A stretch of 64,000 bases of DNA, taken from NCBI GenBank assembly GCA_963575745.1, contig CAUYUJ010005736.1, forward strand, positions 1 to 64,000, read 5' to 3'. The notes under the pieces are model-generated. The model searched no databases. It was not told the DNA's origin and saw only the letters and a program-made list of their open reading frames with translations. Position numbers and translations under genes: made by a program. Below, piece after piece: positions 11,865 through 24,340 of this stretch (its first letter is position 1; every line of letters begins with the position of its first letter). The DNA comes from Prorocentrum cordatum (Eukaryota > Sar > Dinophyceae > Prorocentrales > Prorocentraceae).

Positions 11865-13353
11865 TGTACTCTGACCCAACCTGGGGAAACCAAACGGTAC
11901 CGGTACCGCTACTCTACGGCCCTCTCCAGGAATGCCCACTGAAGAGACCTTCGAGGCGAATCTGGCCGTGGCGACGAGGCCCTCCCAGGAGAGCCTCCAA
12001 AAAAGCGGGAACGAGGCCGGGGCAGCGGTATACGCCTTCCTCGTCTGGCCATCTGGGAATACGACTTTTGCCCATCGACCCCACAAACAAGATGGTCGGG
12101 CACAAGACCGTGGAGAGGAGGTTGTGAGCAACACAGTCATCCCCTGGGGACGCGGTTGTCGTACACCACCCCGACGAACAAGCCGATCTGGCACAAGGCA
12201 CGCGCGCGGGGGGCCGGGGGCCATGAATCCTCCCCCGATCTACCCGGAGCCCATCTGGCCCCGATCTGCTCTGGCACCACAAGGCCCGCGCAAAGCAAGG
12301 CCAGGCACAGCGCCCCCGAGACGGCTCCAAGGGTGGCCTCAGCGCGGCCCAAAGTGCCTCCAGGAAGGCCCAAGGAGGGCCCGCCCCGCCGTGGCGGAGG
12401 CGGCGAGGGCGGGCGCCTCGCGCGCAGCCGCCCGAGTCCGAGCAAAAACGCGAGGCCCAGATGAGGGCCAACGATGGGGAGGACCGGCCTGGGGGGGGGA
12501 CTCATCGATAGACCGCCGACAGGTCGGCGATACACCGCCGACAGATCGGCGATTGGCCCCCGATAGCAAGTCCGCACGCTCCTGGGCGGGATGGGACTAT
12601 CGGGCCCCTGGGCGACTGGGGATCGATACGTTCCCCATCCCCCCCTATCGTTGCCCCTGAGACAATTTGGGACGCCTCAAACACTGAGCCACCACACGTC
12701 CCGAAGACCACCGCAAAGCCTTATGTTGTATCCTCGGGGGACCTCGTCTGTCCTGTCGCGGCCCCATCCGCGTCGAACCCGTGTCGAATCCACGCCGTAC
12801 TCGTCGGATCCGTGCCGAGTCCGTGTCAAATCCGTGCCGAACCCACGCCAAATCCGCGTCGAGCCCGCCTCGAGCCCGCGCCGGGCACAAGAATCGGGGG
12901 CGAGCAAACATGGATTAGCGATCCATGGGTTTGGCGCGCGACCTCCCCCCAAATGCGGCCGGTGCCGCCCCGTTCGGCGGCGGAAATCCGCGATTTCTCA
13001 TGGAAACGGGACCCGTCGCTAATCCACGCCCCCCTTGATCCATGTTTGCGATCGCCTGAAAGAAGAGGCACCACTTGTTGGGGGGACAAGCGAGGTTCCC
13101 CCAAAGAGGTGCAACGCAAGGAAGCCGAGGAGCAGACGGCCGACGAACGACGGCGAATTGACCTTCGGGGGCGTCCAAGAGTTAAGTCGGGCCTGTCCAT
13201 CTCAACGAGAAAGACACAACAAAAAGTAAAAACAACAAAAATATGGGGACGATTGTTCGACCATCTTTAAGTTATTGTTGAATATGTTGTGACTCTGTTG
13301 CATTTGTCCTCCAAAATCCGCCTGTAGGAAAACATGCCCAACCTAATCCAAGA
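11865..13353. other. unique GC-rich sequence, no gene recognised
   Basis: No supported gene. 12500-12560 has three spaced CGATAGACCGCCGACAG / CGGCGAT words. 12510-12650 is related to 4870-5010. 12770-12870 has an internal repeat of CCGTGCCGAGTCCGTGTC words of about 15 bp. Confidence 0.5.
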
Positions 13354-13490
13354 GGGGGGCATCCAAGAGGGGAGGGAGGGCGCAAATCATGGCCAGCGCT
13401 GAGTACGAAGCCCAGGGGGCCCACGATATCTGGGACGATATCATGGCCAGCCTCCGACCCCTGGGCTGCCAGACCCTGGGATCCGACGTT
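13354..13490. mobile_element. MITE-like element, family A, fragment
   Basis: Shows GGGGGGCATCCAAGAGGGG and GGGCGCAAATCATGGCC as in 6586-6735, and then a diverged interior with GGGCCCACGATATCTGGG. The right terminal inverted repeat is not clear. Confidence 0.4.
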
Positions 13491-14116
13491 GCAAAAAATC
13501 GCAACATCGTAAAACATCACGCCTGGAGCCCTAGACCGCATCTTTCTACGTCGCCCAGTTTTCGAGCCGGATCGATCTGTGAGGGTCCTGAAAGCGAAAA
13601 CGCCGCTTGTGACAAACATTGCAGCGCCAGGATCTGATGAACAGAATTGCAGCGCCAGGTCTTGAGCAGGGACCGACTGTCCAGGCATTCCTACAGGCCT
13701 ACCACGAAGTGTTCTTCGAACCCAAAAATGCTCGAATAAGAAAACAATATTCTTAGAACACAGCGCCGACGCGTAAAATCAAGACAGTCCCAGCCAGAAA
13801 TATTATGAGATCATGTCGCGCAGGCCACAAGAGGATATCAGAACACTCTTCCGTGGGCCTCCATCGGCAAGCCGGGACGCTTCGCCACTGCTGGACTCCT
13901 GGCCGCCCCCGCGAGCCCTCGCAGCGGGCCGGCGGCGGCGGCGGCGGCCCGGGGCGCCTCGGGGCCAGCGGACTTCGCCCCCCCCGGGGCCGGCGTAGCC
14001 CGCGGCCAGCCAGCGAGCACCCCCCCCCCCCCTGCCCCTCCAGGGGGGGGGACCCCGGGGGGGAACGGGGGCTCGAGCCGGCAAGGGGGGCGGGCGGCGG
14101 AGCGGAGCAGCGCCAG
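13491..14116. other. unique sequence, no gene recognised
   Basis: No gene seen. 13930-14110 is extremely GC-rich, with C9-10 and G8 homopolymers that are likely sequencing trouble spots. Confidence 0.5.
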
Positions 14117-14500
14117 GAGGAGGAGGAGGAGGAGGAGGAGGAGGAGGAGGAGGAGGTAGAGGAGGAGGAGGAGGAGGAAAGAGAGGAGGAGGAGGAGGAG
14201 GAGGAGAGGAGGAGGAGGAGGAGGAGGAGGAGGAGGATGAGGAGGACGAGGAGGAGAGAAGGAGAGAGGAGGAGGAGGAGGAGGAGGAGGAGGACGGAGG
14301 AGGAGGAGGAGGAGGAGGAGGAGGAGGAGGAGGAGGGAGAGGAGGAGGAGGAGGAGGAGGAGGAGGAGGAGGAGAGATGAAACAGGAGGAGGAGGAAGGA
14401 GGAGGGGAGGAGGAGGAGGAGGAGGAGGAGGAGGAGGAGGGAGGGAGGAAGAGGAAGGAGATGAGGAGGAGGAGGAGGAGGAGGAGGAGGAGGAGGATCA
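14117..14500. repeat. (GGA)n polypurine tract
   Basis: Nearly pure GGA triplets over about 380 bases, giving poly-Glu/Gly/Arg open frames on the plus strand and poly-Pro/Ser/Leu frames on the minus strand. Not coding. Confidence 0.95.
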
Positions 14501-15332
14501 CATACCAAACACCCAGGTCAGCGAGCGGGCCGCCATTGAACAGTCCATCAGGGCCGTTGGCCGCATTTGACACTGCCAACGGGGGACACCCATTGCTTGG
14601 GGAAACCCCAACTCGCAGCCTGTGGATGGGGGATGCTAACGGGGACCCGCCCTGGCCAGCAACCCCGCATTAAAAGCCGGCTTGGGCTACCAGCCCTGGG
14701 ACGGGGGAGGAGGAGGGAGAGGGGAGAGCGCAAGGGGGGGGGAGGCAGTGGGAGCAGGCGGGAATTTTGAAACCCTCCTCGCACGGGCGGGCGGCCCTCC
14801 CTGGGGCGAGAACGGCCCGCGCGCTGGCCGTCGTCGTCGTCGTCGTGGGGCCCTTCCTCTCCCTCCCCCAAACCCCCACTTCGGCTCCCCCTGCCCCGCG
14901 AAAGGGACGGATTGCCCGCCGCCGCCCTACCCGCCGCCGATGAAGCCCCCAGCCCACCGAGCACAGTCGACTCGGTTACCCGCCGCTCCGCTTGGGGCGC
15001 CGGCTCTGGTGACGGGGCAAACCTAGGGAAGTGTAGGGGCCGGGTGGATGAGAGGGAAAGCGGCGCGGAGGGTGGGCCTGGAAGAAGGGGGGGAACGGGA
15101 AGGGGCGGGGGATGGCGTGGGCGGCCGCTGGCGCAGGCCACGATGGCGCGGCGTCCTATTTCTCATTCGCACCCCAGAGCGACGCGCTAGTGTGGATGGG
15201 CGCCGCCAACAAGCAGGCAAGCTCAAGGATACGTATTATCCTCCTCCACCTCCTCTTCTCCTCTCTCTTCCCACCCCCTCCAACCCTCCAATACGAATGC
15301 GCCCAAAAAGAGCAGGTGGGCGGTACAAGATC
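14501..15332. other. unique sequence, no gene recognised
   Basis: No gene supported. Contains a (GTC)n run at about 14828-14846 and short pyrimidine tracts. Confidence 0.5.
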
Positions 15333-15705
15333 TTGCCTACCTAGTGCGGCGTGCGACCAAAACTCCAGCCATATTTGTTGAATCGGGCCAGCCCTGGCAG
15401 AGTTCCAGTGCGGACGGCGCTGGTCTTTCCTACCATGTGAAGCTTGCTACCAAAACTCCCGCCTTATGTGTTGAGACGGGCCAACAGAAACAACGGACCG
15501 CAGGGTAGATGGGCATGAGTAGCATAGACGTAGCCCACGGTCCTACCACAATCCGAAACAACGGACCGCAGGCTAGATGGGTATGCGAAAGCATAGCCGT
15601 AGCCCACAGTTATTGCAGAGTTCCTGTGCGAACGGCGCCAGCCTGCACAGCCGCAGCACAACTGATGCAAAGACGCCTGACGCGATATGACTGGGCAGCG
15701 CATGT
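15333..15705 (+). repeat. ~145-bp satellite, head of composite unit 1
   Basis: Tandem, partly deleted copies of a repeat carrying ACCAAAACTCCAGCC, TTTGTTGA, GAAACAACGGACCGCAGG and TAGATGGG words. The same repeat precedes the second decamer array (17037-17525). It ends in a boundary segment (AACTGATGCAAAGACG .. GATATGACTGGGCA) shared with unit 2. Confidence 0.8.
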
Positions 15706-15710
15706 CAATT

Positions 15711-16812
15711 AATGCAAATGCGTGCCGCTGCATGCCAACGCTTCCCAGCGCATGCCAACGCATGCCAACGCATGCCAACGCATGCCAAGGCACGCCAATG
15801 CATGCCAACGCATGCCAATGCATGCCGACGCACGCCAACGCATGAGAACGCGTGCCAACGAATGCCAATGAATGGCAACGCGCGCCAACGCATGCCAACG
15901 CGTGCCACTGCATGCCAACGCATACCATAGCATGCCAAAGCGTGCCAACGCATGCGAACGCGTGCCAACGCATGCGAACGCAGGCCAGCGCATGCCGAAT
16001 GACGCCAACGAGTGCCAACGCATGCCAACGCAAAACAATGCATGCCAACGCAGGCCACCCTATGCCAATGCACGCCAATGCATGCCAACGCATGCCCACA
16101 CATGTCAACGCATGCCAACACATGTGAAGGCATGCCGCCGCATGCCAACGCAGACCAGTGGATGTCACGCAGGCCAATGCATGCCAACGCAAGCCAACGC
16201 GCGCAAATGCATGCCAACGCATATCATAGCACGCCAGCGCATGCCAATGCGTGCCGATGCATTCTAATGTCTGCCAACGCGTGCCAACGCATGCCAAATC
16301 ATGTTAATGCATGCCAGCGCGCGCCAATGCATGCCAACGCTCGCTAATGCATGCCAACGCATGCCAAAGCATGCCAACTCATGCCGATGCATGCCAACGC
16401 ATGGCAAGGAATGCCCATGCATGCAAGTGCACGCTGATGCATGCCAACGCGTGCCAACACATGCCACTGCATGCCACTGCACACCAAAGCATCCCACTGC
16501 ATGCCAATGAACGCCAACGCATACCAACGCATGCCAACGCATGCCAATGCATGCCAATGCGTGCCAATGCATGTCGATGTATGCCAGCGCATGCGAACGC
16601 ATGCGAATGCATGCCAAACCATGCCACTGCGTGCCAACGCATGCCGACGCATGCCAACGCATTGCAACGAAGGCCGGTGCATGGCTACACATGCCAACGC
16701 GCGCCAATGCATGCCACTGCATGCCAACGCATGCAAACGCATGCCAACGCATGCCAATGCAAGCCAACGCGTGCCAATGCATGCCAATGCATGGTAAACG
16801 CATGCCAAGGTG
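15711..16812 (+). repeat. GCATGCCAAC decamer array 1
   Basis: About 1.1 kb of tandem 10-bp units, mostly GCATGCCAAC and GCATGCCAAT, with scattered variants. Each unit carries the palindrome GCATGC once per roughly 10 bp, about one helical turn. All six frames are open for long stretches, so the His/Ala/Cys/Met-rich translations are artefacts. Confidence 0.95.
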
Positions 16813-17036
16813 AGGGTAGCGCGCGCAAAGAAAAGAGTTGACTACCCGAGTTCGGGATAGCACGGGTCAGGGATATAGCTGTGGCCCCCAAGAACCAGTG
16901 CCCTGACCGGGGAGACCGATACCTAAACCCAAATCACCGTCGCCTTCGCTCTGGCGACTGGAAATTCGCGCGACTCTAAAACTTTTAGGGTCACGCAAAC
17001 TTACGGAGCTTAGCCCGAAGCCATAGCTAAGTTCCC
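16813..17036 (+). repeat. tail of composite unit 1 and spacer
   Basis: Begins with GGTGAGGGTAGCGCGCGC then AAAGAGTTGACTACCCG, which recurs after array 2 at about 19320. The remainder is unique. Confidence 0.7.
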
Positions 17037-17525
17037 AAGATCTTGCTACCTAATAAGGCGTGCTACGAGAACTCCAGCCGCATTTGTTGAGCCGGGCCAG
17101 CCGAAACAACGGACCGCAGGCTAGATGGGTGTGCGAGGCATAGCCGTGGCCCACAGTCCTGGCGAAGTCCCAGTGCGGACGGCGCTGGTCTTTCTTACCT
17201 AGTGCTGCTTGGTGCCAGAACTCCAGCCTTCTTTGTTGAGCCAGGCCAGCCAAAACAACGGACCGCAGGCTAGATGGGTATGCGTAGCATAGGCGTAGCC
17301 CGCAGTTCTCGCAGAGTCCCAGCGCGGACGGCGCTAGCCTTACCTGCCTAGTGCGACTTGCTACCAAAACTCCAGCCTTGTTTGTTGAGTCGGACCAGCC
17401 GAAACAACGGACCGCAGGCTAGATGAGCACGCGAAGCATAGACGTAGCCCACAGTCCTCGCAAAGTTCCGATGCGATCGGCGCCAACCTATACAGCCGCA
17501 GTGCAACTGATGTAAAGACGACTGT
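17037..17525 (+). repeat. ~145-bp satellite, head of composite unit 2
   Basis: Three clear units of about 145 bp with AACTCCAGCC .. TTTGTTGAG .. GAAACAACGGACCGCAGGCT .. GTAGCCCACAGTCCT. Followed by the same boundary segment as unit 1, ATGACTGGGCAACGCATGCC. Confidence 0.85.
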
Positions 17526-17529
17526 CGTG

Positions 17530-19318
17530 ATATGACTGGGCAACGCATGCCAATGAATGCCAACACGTGCCATAGCAAACCAACGCATGACAACACATGC
17601 CAACACATGTCCATGCATGCCAACACGTGCCACTGCATACCAGAGCATGCCAATGCATGCCACTGCATCCCAACGCATGCCAACGCAAGCCAATGCATGC
17701 CACCGCATGCCCTTGCATGCACACGAATGCCAACACATGCCCACGCATGACAACGCGTGCCGACGCAAGCCAATGCATGCCAACGCACGCCAACGCATGC
17801 CACTGCATGCCAGAGCATGCCGGAGCATGCCAACGCATGCGAACGCATGCCAACGCAAGCCAACGCATGCAAACGCATGCCAATGCATGCCAGCGACGGC
17901 CAAGGCATATCAATGCACTCCAACGCATGCCAATTCAGGCTGACGCATGCCAATGCATGCCAGTGACACTGGATGCCAGCGCATGCCAATGCATGCCAAC
18001 ACGTGCCAATGCATGCCAACGCACACCAACGCATGTCTATGGATGTCAACGCATGCCAATGCATGCTAATGCACGCCAGCGCACGCCAACACCTGCCAAC
18101 GCATGCCACTGGATGCGAACGCGTGCCAATGCATACCTGCGCATGCCAACGCATGCCAGGGCATGCCAATGCACGCCATCGCATGTCAACGCATGCCAGC
18201 GGATGCCAACGCATGTAACAGCATGCCAACGCATGCCATTGCATGACAACGCATACCAAAGCATGCCTACGCATGGTAACGCGTGCCAACGCGTGCCATA
18301 CCAAACCAACGCATGACAACGCATGCCAACACGGGCCCATCCAACGCATGCAACGCAGGCCAACGCATGCCACCGCATGCCAATACATGCCATAGCACGC
18401 AAACGCATGCCAATGCATGCCAAAGCATGCCAATGCATTTGAATTCATGTCGGTGCATGCCAACGCGTGCCATAGCAAGCCAACGCACGCCAATGCATGC
18501 CAACGCACGCCAGGGCATGCCAACGCATGCGAACGCATGCCAGGGCATGCCACTGCATACCATTGCATGCCAATGGCTGCCTACGGATGCCAACGTATGC
18601 CAAAGCATGCCAACGCATGCCACTGCATGTCCGCGCACGCCAACGCAGGCCAGGGGATGCCAATGCATACCAATGCATGCCAACGAACGCCAAAGCATGC
18701 CAACGCATGCCAATGCATGCCAACGCATGCCACTGCATGAGAACGCATGCCAAGGCATACCAGCGCATGCAAACGCATGACAACGCATGCCAATGCATGC
18801 CAGGGCCTGCCAATGAACGCCATCGTATGCCGATGCATGCCAAAGCATGCCAACGCATGCCAACGCATGACAACGCATACCAAGGCATGCCTACGCATGC
18901 TAACGCATGCCAATTCATGCCCATGCATGCCAACGCGTGCCATAGCAAACCAACGCATGACAACGCATGCCAACACATGCCCATGCATGCCCTTGCATGC
19001 CGATGCCTGCCAACACGTGCCACTGCATACCAATGCATGCCAATGCATGCCAATGCATCCCAACGCATGCCAACGCAGGCCAATGCATGCCAATGCATGC
19101 CCTTGCATGCCAATGCTTGCCAATGTGTGCCAACGCGTGCCATAGCAAGCCAACGCATGCCCTTGCATGAAAAATCCAATGCATGCCAACGCATGCCATA
19201 GTACGCCAACGCACGCGAATGCATGCCATTGCATGCCAATGCATGCCAATGCATGCCAACGCATGCCAATGCATGCCAACGCCTGCCAGTGAATGCCAAC
19301 GCGTGCAAACGCATGCCA
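17530..19318 (+). repeat. GCATGCCAAC decamer array 2
   Basis: About 1.8 kb of the same 10-bp repeat as 15711-16812, same orientation, with higher-order similarity among 40-100 bp blocks (for example recurring ..GCCATAGCAAACCAACGCATGAC.. blocks). Terminates with the same GGTGAGGGTAGCGCG tail. Confidence 0.95.
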
Positions 19319-20774
19319 AGGTGAGGGTAGCGCGTGCGGAGAAAAGAGTTGACTACCCGGGTTAGGGGTAGCACACAGGTGAGAGCTGCCCTGTTAGGAG
19401 TAGCATTTGGAGCGGAAGGATGAGGGGTCAAAACACGAAGGGCTAATGCCCAAAGGATGAATACCTGGTATTGGCAGAACTACCCTCTTCGATAATGCAA
19501 GACTGGGGAAGCCCACACCCATACAGTCGTATCAGGGCGCTGCCCCGTGGAGGTAATACACCTCGTGCGAATGCCAAATACTAATCTTATTCATGAGGCA
19601 GGTATGGAGGAGCCGGGAAACAATGTCCAGCATCCTGATATGTCGAGTGAGCAACTGCTCGCTCGATATGGCGATTGTCAAGCGGGGTTGGGGGGACCCC
19701 TATTTGAAACCAGATTGCTTGTGTCGCCCCGGTGGCGTATCTCCAGAGGGCTCGGGTGAGGTGCTCTTCGGAGATCGATGGTCTCCTTATAGGCGCCCCG
19801 TGCGTCCTCACCCGACTACCCAACAGGAGCCCTGCGCACCATTGGCACGGGGAGGAGGAGGAGGAGGAAGCGGAGGAGGAGGGAGGAGGTGGAGAGGTCA
19901 CCCAGGGTGGCGTCCCGAGTCGGGAGCCTTGCGATATGGGGATCAAGGCAGAGCGTGGTTGACCCAAGACCCTTTCGCTATTGTCGGCCTCCAGGGGCCC
20001 TCGCCGGGCCCCGGAACCGTCAAAAACGACTCAGGATGCAAAACTGGTCCCAGGGGAGGGGTCCAGAAATCTGGGGGTCGCCATTGCGAACAAAATCACG
20101 ACGTCGGGGGTCAGGGAGGTCGCCCAGGCAGGCGTCCCGTGTCGGGAGCCTTGCGACGGGGATCAGTGCAAACTGTGGTTGGCCCACACGGAGGTCCAAC
20201 TGAAAAGGGCTGCTGCCATAGATTTGGGGCAGTCGCACTGCAAATGTGCTCCTTGCGCAAGGGAAGTTGTGTTGCATAGTATTGCAACGAATGTATGGCA
20301 CGCGAAAATCCAGCAATACATCTGCGCACCGGATTGTACTGCACGCCCCAAGCCTGCTGCATACCCACGAAGATGTTGCGCCAAACCCATTGCACCGCCC
20401 TCGTTTCGCTGGACCCCCGATTTTACGGGGTCACCCAGACCGGCGGGGGTCGGCCAGAGATTCTGCAGAGCCAAGGGTGCGCTGACCCGGGCTCGTGTGG
20501 AGGATCTCCGACCTTCTCAGGGAGGGGGGGGGAGGGGGCTCGAGCCACCAGGGGAGGGAAGCGGAGCGGAGGATCGGAAGCAAGGGGCGACGACGATGAC
20601 GATGACGCTGACGACATCGTCATCGTCTCGTCATGACGTCTCGTCATCGTCGTGACGATGACGAATCGGCTCGCGCAGAAATGGCTTCCTGGAACCTCGT
20701 GGCGCCGGGAGGCGCCCAGGTATCGAGGAGCCAACTGCACGCAGCAGATGTCGCAGCCCCCCCCTCCCCCACTC
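19319..20774. other. tail of composite unit 2 and unique sequence
   Basis: 19319-19370 repeats the tail of unit 1. About 19897-19970 and 20127-20195 are diverged direct copies (GTC(A/G)CCCAGG..GGCGTCCCG..GTCGGGAGCCTTGCGA). No gene is recognised. Confidence 0.6.
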
Positions 20775-20985
20775 CCTATATGAACGTTTGCATATTCGGC
20801 GTTTCGACATGGGGCGGAAGGGGGGAGGGAAAGGGTCTGGCTCTGGGCCTCGCCTGAATGCGACTGTTTGCAACACTGCGTCCTTTGGGGGGGATTCCGC
20901 CTGCTTGAAGCAGGCGCCAAAGACAGCCAAGATCTGCTCCATGGGCTGGGGGAGGGAGGGTGCGAGGGCCCGCGCGGATCGGCAA
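20775..20985 (+). repeat. dispersed repeat E, copy 1
   Basis: Shares with 42262-42476 the ordered blocks ATTCGGCG(T/C)TTC, GGGGCGGAA, GTTTGCAAC, GCGCCAAA, CAGCCAAGATCT(G/A)CTCCATGG and GCCCGCGC(G/C)GATCGG. Partial similarity also at about 35447-35500. Function unknown. Confidence 0.65.
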
Positions 20986-21364
20986 AACACTGAATACAGC
21001 GCGGCGCGGCCGCAAGAAACCCTCGCACCTTGAGAACCCACGCGCGAGGTGCACCTGAGGGGAAACCTGGGAACACAGCAGCTCCTTCAACGGCTGCGAG
21101 CAGTCACAGCGCAGCGAGGAGCGAAGAAACCCAAAATGCCCTGATAGAAAAAACATATGCTTTCTTGATGCGCGCCCCCACTGAAAAACGGTTCCCTGTC
21201 CCACCCTTTCCGGCGCAGGCAGGCGGTGCCCGGGCCCCCATTCGACAGTCTCGCAGCGTAGAGTCCCACCCGCTCTCAGGGCTGAGGTGGTTTAGCGGAA
21301 GCTGTCGTCTCCCTTTGCAAAACCCTTCCTCCCCCTGCTGGGGCGCACTGATAACTTAGACTCT

Positions 21365-22170
21365 CCTTTCGTTTTCAGAACAACTTACAAAAGGCAAACG
21401 AAAATAATGGCCGTAAATGTAATCAATGGTAAATTATATTCTTCTTCTACCATCATCGCACAACTGAGAAAAAAAAACAAATCAAACCGAAACGGCAAAA
21501 CACACTTCGCGCCCTCGGTCAGCACAGCCAACGAAAAACAAACAAACAAAGACCGTGACCACAATGATAATTTACAATATACTTTTATTCTCAGACCAAA
21601 CAACTGATAAAGGTAAATCTGAATTCGCGCTCTCAGACCGCACAAATCCCAAAAACCAAATGCAAGCAAAAACCCTTCGCAAAATAATACACTATACTCG
21701 TTTCTCGTTCTCTCTCGGACCGCAGAACTGAGAAAAAACAAGAACAAACAAAAACTGCAAACACACCTGATAGATTATACTCTTCTTTTGCGCTCTGGGA
21801 CCGCACAACTCACAAAAGCGAATGCAAGCAAACACCGTAAACACTTTTGGGCGGTTTAGCAAATAGAAACGGAATAAAAACGAATACAAACAAAAACCGG
21901 GAACACAATAATATATAATAGTTTCGTTTGCGCTCCAAAACCGTAAACACGATAACATTACTATTGTCTTTCGCGCTCTCGGCTCTCGGACCGCACAACT
22001 GACAAAATGCAAACGAACAGAAACCGTAAACGCAATGATAAATTATAATCGTCGTTCGCGCTAGCCGACCGCACAACCGAAACAATAAATGTAAACAAAA
22101 ACCGTAAACACAATAACAAATGGAAAAAAAACGGAACTAATAACAACAACCGCAATCAAAACTGAAAGAA
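21365..22170 (+). repeat. AT-rich ~95-110 bp minisatellite
   Basis: About eight degenerate units built around CTCTCGGACCGCACAACTGA, GCAAACGAAAACCGTAAACAC and AATGATAAATTATA. Composition is much more AT-rich than the surroundings, and it marks the left border of the AT-rich island. Confidence 0.75.
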
Positions 22171-23220
22171 ACCGCCAAAATGCCCAATCTGAATAAATTT
22201 CTGATTTATTGAACTATTTTCCTTCGACAATCATACCGTCAAAACATCAAAATAAATGAAGCATGTGCGTTTCTGATGTTCCTCTTCGCGACTCTATCGC
22301 CAATTTCGGTGCTGTATTCTTACTCAAATCTGACGCACCAACTCTATTAAAATTTAGACGCCTTTAAACAAAATTCAATTAGAGAAAAAGGCAAGGAACA
22401 TCAAGGCATGCGATGAGGTGTGCATCTGTTGAGCAATAACCAATATTATTCTTAAGCTACATACGCCCTGACACAAACAAAACAACAAACGTATACGCTT
22501 AAATTCAATTTCTACTGAAAAAAACGAATGCTCGAACTGATGGATGTAATGTTTAACTCAAAAATATTACTGCAAAATAAACAGAAAAACACTGGATTCG
22601 AAAACAAAAGACAAAAACAATATCTTGAAGAAATATGTTGCATGCAAAAAAAAACACATCCCGTAAATACAACAAGGACGACATAATTCTAATATTTCTG
22701 GTGAGCATTTCACCGAACGTTAATTTTTTTAAAGAAAAAAAAAAAATGTGAGCACAAATGTATGGTGTCAATATTTCCCGTCGTTTCGGTGCTACGTATT
22801 GGAAATCTTCTCCTTGATTTCATGCTCAAATCTTTTCTTCGCAACGATTCCAAATCAAAATACAGGTAATTTGTGCTACGCTCCTTTAATACTTAAATTT
22901 CTGACTGCTCCGTCATTTGCTGTAATACGCTGGCATATCACACACACACATTTTTACTTGACAATATTTACTCTTCTTCTGCGGCATTTCGTCAACTCTG
23001 CCCTTGGTAAAATTTAGATGCCAAAATAATGAATAACACGATGCCTTCTGCAACATTTGTGTTCAAATTAATTGGCTTTTCGCACTTATTTCTCACTCTG
23101 TGAAATATTCTCTATGGCCAAATCACGAAGAGAGGGTCACAACATTTCTTTAAATCTTATGAATGCCTTTGCCTTGGCTTGGGGCCTCTTCCTATTTTCC
23201 AATCTCGAATTTGAGAGCTC
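22171..23220. other. AT-rich unique sequence
   Basis: About 1 kb of AT-rich sequence with no recognisable open frame. It lies directly downstream of the minus-strand MULE transposase remnant and may be the 3' flank or terminal region of that element, but I see no terminal inverted repeat. Confidence 0.45.
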
Positions 23221-23223
23221 TAT

Positions 23224-23645
23224 CTAAAGGAAATCAATACAATGCTTCGTAAACAACTTCGATAAATATCGAATGTTCAGAATGACTGCTCTTTGCACAT
23301 GATGTCGGTTAACATCTCTGTATGTTCCCTCCTTTGTGACGTAAACGTGCGCGTAAAAAATTCGTAGAAACACATGTCGAAACATATCATACATACCTTC
23401 TTTCAAATCTGTGCTTGGATGAGAACGTCTGATCCTTTCTGCGTGCACCAATTTCAACATTGCTTCCATGTCACGGGAATTTCCATGAGCACGATTGAAT
23501 TTGTATTTCAGCATCGCGTAAATTCCACATACTTGTGCCATGAGGTCCGCTCTATTCAATTTCCCATCCGACGTCGAACAAACTCTTTAATAATCGGTGT
23601 TGCCGTTCGATGGTGTTTGCCGGAAATCTCGTAAAACCGTCCGGA
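23224..23645 (-). pseudogene. MULE-like transposase, C-terminal piece
   Basis: Minus-strand remnant of a Mutator-like element transposase. Reading from the 10-bp duplication, the sequence encodes FPANTIERQHRLLKSLFDV, which matches the conserved region after the MULE catalytic core where TNN..E..N..LK is usual. A TAG stop and a frameshift then separate it from a 111-residue frame (23224-23559) rich in Arg/His/Lys. The fold-back element 23668-26420 separates it from the core piece. When that element and one copy of its duplication are ignored, the frame is continuous across the junction apart from one TAA. Codon use is AT-rich, unlike the surroundings. Assigned by motif only. Confidence 0.6.
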
Positions 23646-23657
23646 ACTGCACCAAGA

Positions 23658-23667
23658 CCTTATGCCC
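23658..23667. repeat. 10-bp target site duplication, left
   Basis: CCTTATGCCC, an exact direct repeat of 26421-26430. Together they flank the inverted-repeat element 23668-26420. Length fits Mutator-superfamily insertion (usually 8-11 bp). Confidence 0.8.
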
Positions 23668-23960
23668 GGCACCAACGGGACTCGCAATTGAACAACGGGA
23701 CTCACAACTGGAACAACGGGACTCGCAACTCAACAACGGGACTCGCAACTGGCAACAACGGGACTCGCAACTGGCAACAACGGGACCCGCAACTGGCAAC
23801 AACGGGACTCGCATCTGGCAACAACGGGACTCGCAACTGGCAACAACGGGACTCGCAACTGGCAACAACGAGACTCGCAATTGGCACGGGATTCGTAACT
23901 GGCAGCAGCGGGATTCGCAATTGGCAGGCTCGCAATTGGCAGCAAGGAGACCTGCAATTG
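23668..23960 (+). repeat. left tandem-repeat arm of fold-back element
   Basis: About a dozen 20-22 bp units of GGGACTCGCAACTGGCAACAAC type, with shorter variant units (missing GGC) at the outer end. It is the inverse of 26160-26420. Confidence 0.85.
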
Positions 23961-24340
23961 GCAGCAACAAGGCGCGCAAACGAAGGAATTGCAGAGACGT
24001 GCGGCTTTTGCAGGAAACCCCGTTTAAGCGGGAAAGTCGGTAAAAGAAAGAGAGTTTGGGTTAGGCGGGGGAACCGGCCTACCAATTCAGCGGGAGATCC
24101 GGCTTATGCAGGAGAACCGGTTTAAGCGGGATAGCCGGCTTAAGCAGGAGAGCCGGGAGAGCTGGCTTCAAAAAGAAAACTAGGTTTAATGGTAGAGGTT
24201 GTTTTAACAAGAAATTGGGTTCAAACGGGACGGAAAGCTTAAAGACGAAACCGTTTTCAAGTCTAGAGCTTGTTTTTGTGGAAAAACCGGTTTCGTGAGT
24301 TGGCATTAGCGGGACATACAGAATGGTGCGATTGTCGGGA

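Noticed and set aside
15705-19431. Frames of 100-400 codons rich in His, Ala, Cys, Met and Trp on both strands
   Set aside because: All come from the 10-bp decamer array, which is open in all six frames; the peptide repeat is forced by the DNA repeat.
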